DNA from: Lentisphaerae bacterium GWF2_44_16
Lineage (GTDB): Bacteria > Verrucomicrobiota > Lentisphaeria > Victivallales > GWF2-45-14
Assembly (NCBI GenBank): GCA_001803225.1
Contig: MHBF01000198.1
Span: forward strand, 852-54,518
Length of the DNA stretch: 53,667 nucleotides
Reading direction: 5' to 3'
Both the position numbers and the translations under genes were made by a program. Each line of letters opens with the position of its first letter. Position 1 is the stretch's first letter. Below, piece by piece: positions 34,051 through 41,664 of the stretch. Below the pieces are notes generated by a model that was not told where the DNA came from, did no database searches, and saw only the letters and a list, made by a program, of their open reading frames with translations.

Positions 34051-35058
34051 ATGAGAATTTATCCTGAAAACTGCGTCATACTTGCGCCGCTTTCCGGTTT
34101 TACTGATTTGCCTTACCGCGTTTCGGCGCGAAGTTTTGGCTGTCGTTTTGCCTTTACTGAAATGATAGACGCGGGCTCGCTTGCCCGTGGAACGTCCAAG
34201 ACTCTCAGATTCCTTGAGCGCGGAAAAGACGAGGATTGGCTGGGGGTTCAGATAATCGGTGCCGAGGATGACAGTCTCGCAAAAGCGGTTGATATTATAA
34301 ACCAACATGATTTTTCCGTCCTTGATTTCAATCTGGGTTGTCCTGCTCCAAAGGTTGTGAAAAAAGGAGAGGGCGCGGCTCTCGGCAGAAAACCTGATGA
34401 GGCTGTAAAAAAAATTGAGATTCTCGTCAGAATGTCCAAGATACCTGTTACAGCAAAAATACGGATACTTGATGAAAATGATCCGGCCCCTACGCTTTAC
34501 CTGGCGAAACGTCTCCGCGATGCCGGGGCTGCCGCGCTTACTGTGCACGGCAGGGTGCTGAAGGCGTTTTACTCCGGCCCGGTATATTATGACATAATAG
34601 CGGAGCTCCGCCGGGAATTGGATATTCAGGTTATTGCCAACGGAGGTGTAATGAATTATGAGAACTGGCTTGAAATTCGGGAAAAAACCGGATGCGGAAG
34701 CGTGATGCTTGCCAGGGGAGCGATGGGAAACCCGTGGATTTTCTCTGAAATAAACAATCATTCCGCCTACTCTCCTCCGACAGTCGCGGAACTTGCCGGA
34801 GAGATGGAACGCCATGTCGGGCATATAATTGAGTATTACGGTGAGACTCTGGCAATGCGGATTTCCAGAAAAATCATACTTGACTATTTAAGAGGCAGGG
34901 GCTTTTCCGGCAAACTGAAAGCCTTGGTTTCAAAGCTTGTCAGAAAGTCTGACTTTGAGGCTTTCATGAACGAGGTCAAAAAAGGCCCCTCTTACAAATA
35001 CTGGAAGTGCCTCGAAAGCGAAAAAAGACTGCATACCGAACGCTTCCTGAGCAGATAA
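34051..35058 (+). CDS. dus: tRNA-dihydrouridine synthase
   Basis: FMN enzyme that reduces uridines in the tRNA D-loop. The 335-aa TIM barrel has the family pattern: LAPLSGFTDLPYR at the start, LDFNLGCPAPKV with catalytic Cys97, GAALG, TAKIR, TVHGR, VIANGGV and MLARGAMGNPWIF, then a small helical domain. AAGGAA lies four bases before the ATG. Subfamily (DusA, B or C) cannot be fixed; the sequence around Cys97 is DusB-like. It converges with pyk with a 4-bp gap and no visible terminator. Confidence 0.92.
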   Translation: MRIYPENCVILAPLSGFTDLPYRVSARSFGCRFAFTEMIDAGSLARGTSKTLRFLERGKDEDWLGVQIIGAEDDSLAKAVDIINQHDFSVLDFNLGCPAPKVVKKGEGAALGRKPDEAVKKIEILVRMSKIPVTAKIRILDENDPAPTLYLAKRLRDAGAAALTVHGRVLKAFYSGPVYYDIIAELRRELDIQVIANGGVMNYENWLEIREKTGCGSVMLARGAMGNPWIFSEINNHSAYSPPTVAELAGEMERHVGHIIEYYGETLAMRISRKIILDYLRGRGFSGKLKALVSKLVRKSDFEAFMNEVKKGPSYKYWKCLESEKRLHTERFLSR

Positions 35059-35062
35059 AACG

Positions 35063-36508
35063 TCATTTCCCCGGGAGCATTCTTACGTTTATGGAGTTGA
35101 CGCTCCATGTTTTTGATTCCGGGTGGGATATACCCGCGAGAACAAGCAGGCGTTCGCCGGGTTTTGCTAGTTTTCTTTTAAGTATTTCTTTTTCGAGAAG
35201 ACTGAAAGAGAGATGCACGTCTTCATCTTTCTTTGAAGTTTTCTTGTTCAATTTTATTGGGAGGACATTATGAAAGAGCGCCATTTTATGAAAGACGACA
35301 TCGCAGCATGTGGCGGCGTAAATTACCGATTCTGGTCTGTATTTTGATAGTATGCGCGCTGTTTCTCCGGTGCTTGTCAGGACGGCAAGCGCTTTTTCGC
35401 TCAGTGAATAAGAAAGGAATGCCGCCGCCGAACACATGGCTTCACCCAGTTTGTGTGTTTCAGGGAGGTTTAATTCGCGGTGGAAAGCTTCTTTGCCGAA
35501 AAGTTTTTCGGTTTCAATAACGATTTCAGCCATGGCTTTTACGGCGTTTACGGGGTCTTTGCCTGTGGCGGTTTCATTGGAAAGCATGACAGCGTCGGTA
35601 CCGTCGAGGATGCTGTTGGCGACGTCGCTGACTTCCGCTCTTGAGGGGAGGGGGTTGTCGACCATTGAGCCGAGCATTTCTGTGGCGACGATGGTGATTT
35701 TACCTTTTTTATTAGCTGCGTGAATTATGGCTTTCTGTGCCACGGGGACTTTGGCGAAGGATATTTCCACGGCCAGGTCTCCGCGGGCGACCATTATGCC
35801 GTCGACGACGTCCAGTATTTCATCGATATTGTCCAGAGCTTCCGGTTTCTCTATTTTTGCTATTATGGGAATATTGGCGTTTTCGCGTTTAAGAAGCCTT
35901 CTGAGTTTCAGCACATCGTCTGCTTTGCGGACAAAGGAGATTGCCATGTAATCAACTCCGGCGCGGGCACCGAAAACGGCATCGGATTCGTCTTTCGGGG
36001 TTAATGCGGGGAGGGATATTTTAGTGTATGGCAGGTTTATTCCTTTTCCCGTGAGTATGGTTCCGCCTGAAAGGACTTTGCATTTTATCTGTTTGGCTGC
36101 TTTGTCTACATCTATTACCTGAAGGATTATTTTGCCGTCGGCGAGGAGGATTGTTTTGCCTTTTTCCGCGTCATTGGCTATGCCTTTGTAAGTGGTGGGG
36201 AGGCAGAATTCTGATTTGTGTTCTGATTTGCCTGTCAGGGTGAGGATATCTCCGCGTCTGACAGTGACGGGGTTTTTCAATTTTCCAACACGTATCTTTG
36301 GCCCCTGGAGGTCCTGCATTATAGCTATTGATTTACCGGTATCCGCGGATATTTTGCGTATCATCTCTATTCTTTTCATGTGCTCGTCATGTGTGCCGTA
36401 AGAGAAGTTCAGGCGGCAGACGTCAACGCCTGCTTCGGCAATTTTGCGTATCATGGACGGGTTTTCACATGCAGGGCCGATAGTGGCTATTATTTTAGCT
36501 TTTTTCAT
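35063..36508 (-). CDS. pyk: Pyruvate kinase
   Basis: Transfers phosphate from phosphoenolpyruvate to ADP. The 481-aa protein has the pyk hallmarks ATIGPACENP, VCRLNFSYGTHDEH (usually RxNFSHG; here Tyr replaces His), DLQGPKIRVG, IAKIEKPEA, MVARGDLAVEI (usually GDLGVE), IVATEMLGSM and SRAEVSDVANSILDGTDAVMLS. The C-terminal domain is of normal length. Two small substitutions in signature motifs are worth noting, but catalytic Lys, Glu and Asp positions are kept. It is divergent from der with a 22-bp palindrome in the shared upstream region. Confidence 0.95.
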   Translation of the reverse strand: MKKAKIIATIGPACENPSMIRKIAEAGVDVCRLNFSYGTHDEHMKRIEMIRKISADTGKSIAIMQDLQGPKIRVGKLKNPVTVRRGDILTLTGKSEHKSEFCLPTTYKGIANDAEKGKTILLADGKIILQVIDVDKAAKQIKCKVLSGGTILTGKGINLPYTKISLPALTPKDESDAVFGARAGVDYMAISFVRKADDVLKLRRLLKRENANIPIIAKIEKPEALDNIDEILDVVDGIMVARGDLAVEISFAKVPVAQKAIIHAANKKGKITIVATEMLGSMVDNPLPSRAEVSDVANSILDGTDAVMLSNETATGKDPVNAVKAMAEIVIETEKLFGKEAFHRELNLPETHKLGEAMCSAAAFLSYSLSEKALAVLTSTGETARILSKYRPESVIYAATCCDVVFHKMALFHNVLPIKLNKKTSKKDEDVHLSFSLLEKEILKRKLAKPGERLLVLAGISHPESKTWSVNSINVRMLPGK

Positions 36509-36556
36509 TTTTCATCTCCGCTTGAATATGAATTAACGTTATTTTTTTGATAGCTG

Positions 36557-36578
36557 TTTTGAAAAAGCTTTTTCAAAA
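36557..36578. promoter_or_regulatory. 22-bp perfect palindrome between pyk and der
   Basis: TTTTGAAAAAG followed directly by its exact reverse complement CTTTTTCAAAA. It lies 49 bp upstream of the pyk ATG and 85 bp upstream of the der ATG. It is AT-rich with a central AAGCTT. A dimeric regulator site controlling pyk and/or der is plausible; with no loop it is a poor RNA terminator. Confidence 0.5.
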
Positions 36579-36662
36579 CCATATCTTATGAGGTTCGTTA
36601 TGAATTTAACTGGTCGTTTGTATTTTGTAAAGCTTTCAAAGAGCAGATTTATGCGGGAAAAA

Positions 36663-38129
36663 ATGAATATTGATGAAAGTTCGGAGATAAAGGCGGCCAT
36701 GCCGTCTATCGCTATCGTGGGCAGGCCCAATGTCGGGAAGTCTTCCCTTTTTAACGCCATTCTGGGAAAAAGGGTTTCTATTGTCCATGAGGAAAGCGGT
36801 GTTACGCGGGACAGAATTGTATCTCCGACTGTATGGGGCGGGATGCGTTTTCTGCTTGTTGATACAGGAGGGCTGGGCGTATTCAAAGGGCAGAAGAAAA
36901 ACCTGAGTTTCTGGGAAGGGGGCATTCAGGAGCAGGTGAAAATAGCCATTGAAGATGCTGATATACTTTTTTTTGTCGTGGATATTCAAAGCCGGACAAT
37001 GCCGCTGGACAGGGAAATAGCTTCCAGGCTGAAGAGCAGCGGGAAAAAAGTCTGTCTGATTGCCAATAAAGCCGACAACCCTAAACTCAGCGCTGCATCC
37101 ATTGAATTTGCCGAACTTGGTTTTGAGAAAATATTTCCGGTATCTACACTGCATCGCGCGGGCATAGACGACCTGATGGAATATGCCTTGGATGAAATAG
37201 GCGCGGAAACAATTAAGGACAGAGAAACAGAACCTTTCAGCATAGCCGTGATAGGCAGGCCGAATGTCGGCAAGTCTTCCCTTGTGAACCGCCTCCTCGG
37301 GGAAAACAGGGTCATGGTGAGCGATGTTCCCGGAACGACAAGGGACGCCATAGATGTGGAATTCGGACTCGAATACAAGGACGGGAAAATCCCGGCCGTT
37401 CTTATCGATACGGCGGGACTGCGTAAGAAGGCCAAACTTGACAGTGCCGTTGAAATGTTCAGCGTCATGCGGGCGGAAACCGCGATACAGAGGGCAAAAC
37501 TGGTGCTCTTTGTCGTTGAAGCCAAACCGGAAGGTCTCAGTTCTCAGGACAGGCATATAGCCAGGATGATATCCGATGAGAACAAGGCATGCCTGATACT
37601 GGCAAACAAATGGGACCTCTGCAAGGGCTACAAGCAGGAGGACATCCTTGAGGAAATCCGTTATACCCTTCCTCACATGAACTATGCGCCCCTGCTTTTT
37701 ATCTGTGCGTTGAGCGGGTATAACATGAGCGGTGTCCTTGACTCCATAGCTGAAATAATCGGAAGGATGGACCTGAAAATATCAACGTCAATCCTCAACA
37801 GGGCTATCGCGGACGCCGTTGAAAAAAATTCCCCTCCGGTGGTTGGATGCAAGCCTTTCAAAATCTATTACGGCACTATGACTGGAAATCTTCCGCCGCG
37901 TTTTACTCTCTTTGTCAACAAACCTGAACTGTGCGCTCCGAATTACTTTAAGTATTTAGTTAATTATATGAGAAAAAGCTTTGATTTCACAGGATTGCCT
38001 CTGCTGATTAAATTGCGCCCTAAAACAACTCATGAGCTTGAAGGTCTTCCCAAAAAAAGATTTTCTCAGGAGAACAAAGGAAAAAGCAGGCATTTCCCGA
38101 AAAAAGGAAAGAGGAAGAAAACAAAATAA
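36663..38129 (+). CDS. der: Ribosome-assembly GTPase Der (EngA)
   Basis: A 488-aa essential GTPase of 50S subunit maturation with two tandem G domains and a C-terminal KH-like domain. First G1 is GRPNVGKS (20-27), then G3 DTGG and G4 NKAD; second G1 is GRPNVGKS (about 198-205) with DTAGLRKKAK and NKWD. The KH-like domain (about 385-465) is followed by a very basic tail (KGKSRHFPKKGKRKK). ATG 36663 with GGGA upstream is preferred to ATGs at 36651 and 36588. The lipoprotein gene starts 12 bp downstream. Confidence 0.95.
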   Translation: MNIDESSEIKAAMPSIAIVGRPNVGKSSLFNAILGKRVSIVHEESGVTRDRIVSPTVWGGMRFLLVDTGGLGVFKGQKKNLSFWEGGIQEQVKIAIEDADILFFVVDIQSRTMPLDREIASRLKSSGKKVCLIANKADNPKLSAASIEFAELGFEKIFPVSTLHRAGIDDLMEYALDEIGAETIKDRETEPFSIAVIGRPNVGKSSLVNRLLGENRVMVSDVPGTTRDAIDVEFGLEYKDGKIPAVLIDTAGLRKKAKLDSAVEMFSVMRAETAIQRAKLVLFVVEAKPEGLSSQDRHIARMISDENKACLILANKWDLCKGYKQEDILEEIRYTLPHMNYAPLLFICALSGYNMSGVLDSIAEIIGRMDLKISTSILNRAIADAVEKNSPPVVGCKPFKIYYGTMTGNLPPRFTLFVNKPELCAPNYFKYLVNYMRKSFDFTGLPLLIKLRPKTTHELEGLPKKRFSQENKGKSRHFPKKGKRKKTK

Positions 38130-38141
38130 GGGGATATATCT

Positions 38142-39059
38142 ATGAACAAGTATTTTATTCTACTTTTACTGGCGGTTTTACTGCAGGGATGTGCCGCTAC
38201 CGTCGAACAGTCCGGGGAATATTATCAGAGGGGCGCCTATAAGTCACCTTTCAATGAGCCGGGTTTCAGAAAGGAAGCCGAAAGCAGCGACCCTTTCATG
38301 AAGGTAGCGTTCAGGCGTTATGACAATGCTGAATACGATGATGCTTTCAGGTGGTTTCACAAGTCAGCCGTGCAGGAAAATCCGTACGCTCAGTGTGTGA
38401 CCGGATATTTTTATACTATGGGTGAAGGGGTGAAGCAGGATTGGAACCATGCCTTGAAATGGTACAAAAAATCAGCGGAACAGGGCGATTATATTGCCCA
38501 ATACAATCTTGGATATATATATACGGAAGGTGATAAGATAGGACGTTCCCAGGAAGCGGAGCGCGAATTTTCTGTGGGCCGTATCGTTTTTGGCGGCGAT
38601 AATAAAAAGATTCTGAAGAAAAATCTGGCGAAAGCCGAAACTTGGTACCTGAAATCAGCGGAAAGCAAATACGCCCCGGCTGAAAATAAAATCGCTTATC
38701 TCTGGGCCAATCAGGGGAAAAATCTGGACAGGGCGCTGGTATTTGCCCGGGAAGCCGTCGCTTTGGCCCCGAAAAACGGGGAGTTTGCCGACACTCTCGG
38801 ATGGGTTTTATATAAGAGAGGCGAATATAAGGAGGCCGCCGCTGAAATGGAAAGGGCCCTTAAACTGCTTCCGGGAGAACCTATATTTCAGGACCATCTC
38901 GGGGATATATGCCTGAAGCTCGGGGAAAATGAGAAAGCACTCCAGTTATGGACTTCGGCACTTTCCACAAAGGATGCTGAACTCGCGGCTGTGATACGGG
39001 CGAAAATCAGCGCATTTAAAGAGAGTTTGCCCCCAGTGACCAAAACGCCTGAAAAATAA
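38142..39059 (+). CDS. Sel1/TPR-repeat lipoprotein
   Basis: A 305-aa predicted lipoprotein: signal peptide with lipobox LLQGC (Cys17). Sel1-like repeats follow in the middle (NPYAQCVTGYFYTMGEGVKQ, DYIAQYNLGYIYTEG, YAPAENKIAYLWANQG) and TPRs at the C-terminus (FADTLGWVLYKRGEYKEAAA, FQDHLGDICLKLGENEKALQL). Such proteins act as envelope scaffolds for protein assembly. It begins 12 bp after der, with AAGGGG upstream, and precedes the Bat-like genes by 126 bp. Confidence 0.85.
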   Translation: MNKYFILLLLAVLLQGCAATVEQSGEYYQRGAYKSPFNEPGFRKEAESSDPFMKVAFRRYDNAEYDDAFRWFHKSAVQENPYAQCVTGYFYTMGEGVKQDWNHALKWYKKSAEQGDYIAQYNLGYIYTEGDKIGRSQEAEREFSVGRIVFGGDNKKILKKNLAKAETWYLKSAESKYAPAENKIAYLWANQGKNLDRALVFAREAVALAPKNGEFADTLGWVLYKRGEYKEAAAEMERALKLLPGEPIFQDHLGDICLKLGENEKALQLWTSALSTKDAELAAVIRAKISAFKESLPPVTKTPEK

Positions 39060-39185
39060 AAAAAGTTTATGATTTTTTTCCGTAAAATGAACTATTTGTT
39101 CTTTTCCCTTGTCTTATTTGTATGAAATCCGCTATTACGGCGAGAAAAACAAAAACTCAATTACGGCAGAAGAGGTGGATGCTTT

Positions 39186-41648
39186 ATGAATTTTTTAAAT
39201 TTGCAGATACTCTGGCACCTGTTGTGGGCAATACCCCTTATACTTTTTATAATATATTACGCGGGACGAAAACGTTCACGGCTTTTATCCATAATACTTG
39301 GAGCACGGCAGAATGATCCGCAGTACGTTATCCTCTCAAAAGGCAGGCGGAATTTGCGTGTTATGATTTTCGCCGTTGCCCTGCTTTTTCTTTTTCTTGC
39401 CGCGGCCCGTCCTTACTGGGGGACAAGCATTGTGCCTTTTGTCGGCAAGGGCAGGGACCTGCTGATTGTGCTTGATGTCTCCAAGAGCATGCTTTCAAAA
39501 GACATTCAGCCGTCAAGACTTGAACACGCCAAATGGTTTATACGCCAGCTGCTTAAAGAAAGCTCGGGGAACCGTTACGGTCTTATCGCTTTTGCCGGTA
39601 CAGCTTTTCTTGAATGCCCTCTTACTTCCGATAAAACGAGTTTCATGCAGATACTCAATGAAATGAAAACCGACAGCATACCTCTGGGCGGGACCAACGT
39701 CCAGAAAGCCCTTGAAACCGCGCTTGTCGCGTTCAGGGCCGCGGAAAGCGGACACAGGGCAATTGTCCTGATAAGCGACGGCGATGAGCTTTACGGCAAC
39801 AGTTCAGCGGTTATTGAAAAACTTAAACAGTCAAAAATACCGCTTTTTGTCGTGGGCATCGGCGACCCGTCGCAGCCGGGACTTATTTCAGTTGCCTTGG
39901 AAGACGGCAAGACAAGCTTTATGAGGGACTCAAAAGGCGAGCTTGTTAAAAGTCAGCTTAATGAGAAACAGCTCAGTGCCCTGGCTATGCAGACAGGAGG
40001 GATTTACGTCCGCTCCACTACCACCGACCCGGGCCTCTCACAGATTGAAGGACGTATAAAAAGCCTTGTTCCCAAGGACTTCGGCAATGGCAAACACACA
40101 AGGCCGATTGAGCGTTTTACTATTCCTCTACTTATAGCGTTGCTTCTCCTCCTATTGTGGATGAGCATAAGCGAGAGAAAAACTTATCAGGATTTGAATG
40201 TCAAGGCCGGAAGTTTGCGCGGAATTATATTGTTTCTGCTTGCTTTTTCAGTCTCCGGCAGTTTAACCTCTCCTCTTTACGGACAGGCTGGGAATGCGGG
40301 CATAGGCCCCCTTCGTAAAAATTTAAAACAGCCTGAACAGCAGCTTAATCAGCCCTCACCGGGCCAACCTGAAGAAGCGGCCCCGCACGAAGCGGGAAAA
40401 GCCGTTATTTCCGATAAGGAAATCAATGACGCCACAGCCCTTTACAACAAGGCGGTGGAAACACAGAAAAGCAATGCTCCCGGCGCGTCATCCCTTTATG
40501 AACAGGCTATAAACCTTTCCGCCGATAAACCCGCTGTACGTTCAAACTCTTATCAGAACCTCGGCGTGATGAAGCATCTCAATTCCAGAGCTTCCCTTAA
40601 AAATGCCGTTGTCACAGTTAAAAAACAGGATCTCGACGGGGCTTTAAAAATTATTGATACCGCGTTAAAGGGATTGGACGCGACGGAGGAAATGTATGTT
40701 CAGGCCATGAGCATTCCGCGCGATACAGCAGAACCCGTGAAGAATACCGATACTGTAGATGAACTTAAATTAAATCAGCAGAAACTCCTCAATGACAGAG
40801 ATAAAGCGGAAAAATTGAAAAAGATGATTGAGGAACTCAAAAAGAAACAGAAAGAAGCACAGGATAAAACCAAGCAGGCGCAACAGCAGCAGCAGAAAGA
40901 AAATCAGCAGCAGAAGCAGGACCAAAAACAAAATAAACAGGATAAACAACAGCAACAGAATCAACAAAACAAACAACAGCAGAAACAAGACAAACAGCAG
41001 CAAGAACAGAAACAAGACAAACAGCAAGACAAGCAGAAACAAGATAATAAGCAGGATAAGCAAGACAAACAGCAGGAGCAACAACAAAATCAGCAGCAAC
41101 AGAAAGACGCAAAACAGTCCAGAGAAGAAGCGCAGAAGGCTGTCAATGATTTAAAAAATCAGGCCGAAAAACTGAAGCAGGAGAATATGAAAAAATCCGC
41201 TGAAGCCGCCGAGCAGGAACTTGACAAAGCGGAAGAAGCGCAGAATAAAAAACAAGGTAAAAAGGCTGAAGAGCACCTGAAGAAAGCCCTGGAAAAACTA
41301 GGCAAGCCTGAGAATGATAAGAAAGATGACAAAAAGGATGACGGCAAAGAGAAGAATGATAATAAGTCTGACAATAAAAATCAGAAGGATAATCAGGTAG
41401 ATAAAAACAAGGAAAACAAGGACAATAAGAAAGGCGATAAGGACGAAAAACAGGATAAGAAACTGCCTCAACAGCAGCAGGCCAAAGCCATGCCTCAGGA
41501 TAAGGGCAAAGATGAAAAGGACATAGATCCGTCACAGGCGCGGGCCATACTCGACCTTATGGCAAATGACGAGAAAAATTTGAGAGACGCGATAAAGGAA
41601 CGCCAGAAAGAGGCGTATGGAGTAAAAGGTGTTGAAAAAGACTGGTAA
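39186..41648 (+). CDS. BatB-BatC fusion: VWA domain membrane protein with TPR and Gln/Lys/Asp-rich tract
   Basis: An 820-aa protein. Membrane segments at about 8-25 and 58-75 flank a short linker. A von Willebrand A domain (about 92-290) follows with an intact MIDAS: Asp97-x-Ser99-x-Ser101, Thr170 in GGTN and Asp198 in SDGD. Two hydrophobic segments (about 318-336 and 347-362) come next, then TPR-like helices (about 405-530) and an extremely Gln/Lys/Asp/Asn-rich tract. The end, DPSQARAILDLMANDEKNL, is BatC-like. Separate batB and batC genes of aerotolerance operons thus appear fused. ATG 39186 has GGTGG upstream. The downstream gene is BatD-like; batA, MoxR and DUF58 genes are not nearby. Confidence 0.85.
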   Translation: MNFLNLQILWHLLWAIPLILFIIYYAGRKRSRLLSIILGARQNDPQYVILSKGRRNLRVMIFAVALLFLFLAAARPYWGTSIVPFVGKGRDLLIVLDVSKSMLSKDIQPSRLEHAKWFIRQLLKESSGNRYGLIAFAGTAFLECPLTSDKTSFMQILNEMKTDSIPLGGTNVQKALETALVAFRAAESGHRAIVLISDGDELYGNSSAVIEKLKQSKIPLFVVGIGDPSQPGLISVALEDGKTSFMRDSKGELVKSQLNEKQLSALAMQTGGIYVRSTTTDPGLSQIEGRIKSLVPKDFGNGKHTRPIERFTIPLLIALLLLLLWMSISERKTYQDLNVKAGSLRGIILFLLAFSVSGSLTSPLYGQAGNAGIGPLRKNLKQPEQQLNQPSPGQPEEAAPHEAGKAVISDKEINDATALYNKAVETQKSNAPGASSLYEQAINLSADKPAVRSNSYQNLGVMKHLNSRASLKNAVVTVKKQDLDGALKIIDTALKGLDATEEMYVQAMSIPRDTAEPVKNTDTVDELKLNQQKLLNDRDKAEKLKKMIEELKKKQKEAQDKTKQAQQQQQKENQQQKQDQKQNKQDKQQQQNQQNKQQQKQDKQQQEQKQDKQQDKQKQDNKQDKQDKQQEQQQNQQQQKDAKQSREEAQKAVNDLKNQAEKLKQENMKKSAEAAEQELDKAEEAQNKKQGKKAEEHLKKALEKLGKPENDKKDDKKDDGKEKNDNKSDNKNQKDNQVDKNKENKDNKKGDKDEKQDKKLPQQQQAKAMPQDKGKDEKDIDPSQARAILDLMANDEKNLRDAIKERQKEAYGVKGVEKDW
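40840..41470 (+). repeat. Low-complexity CAG/CAA/AAA/GAC repeat tract inside the Bat fusion gene
   Basis: About 630 bp of the coding strand is built mostly from Gln (CAG/CAA), Lys (AAA/AAG), Asp (GAC/GAT) and Asn codons, encoding roughly 200 residues of QQQ-, QDKQ- and KDDK-type repeats. Between the Gln-rich part (to about 41100) and the later Lys/Asp part is a conventional helical segment. Because of the bias all other frames also stay open here, giving spurious Asn/Ser- and Leu-rich frames. Length variation between strains would be expected from slippage. Confidence 0.8.
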
Positions 41649-41664
41649 TGACAGCGGAGAGTTT

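Noticed and set aside
33854-34054. 66-codon open frame whose stop overlaps the dus start as ATGA
   Set aside because: No ribosome site, unbalanced Lys/Ile/Phe composition of an AT-rich spacer, and no recognisable motif; the overlap is likely chance.
40770-41374. Long antisense and frame-shifted open frames rich in Leu, Val or Ser/Asn in the Bat low-complexity region
   Set aside because: They arise because CAG/CAA/AAA/GAC repeats lack stops in all frames; the VWA-TPR frame is the coding one.
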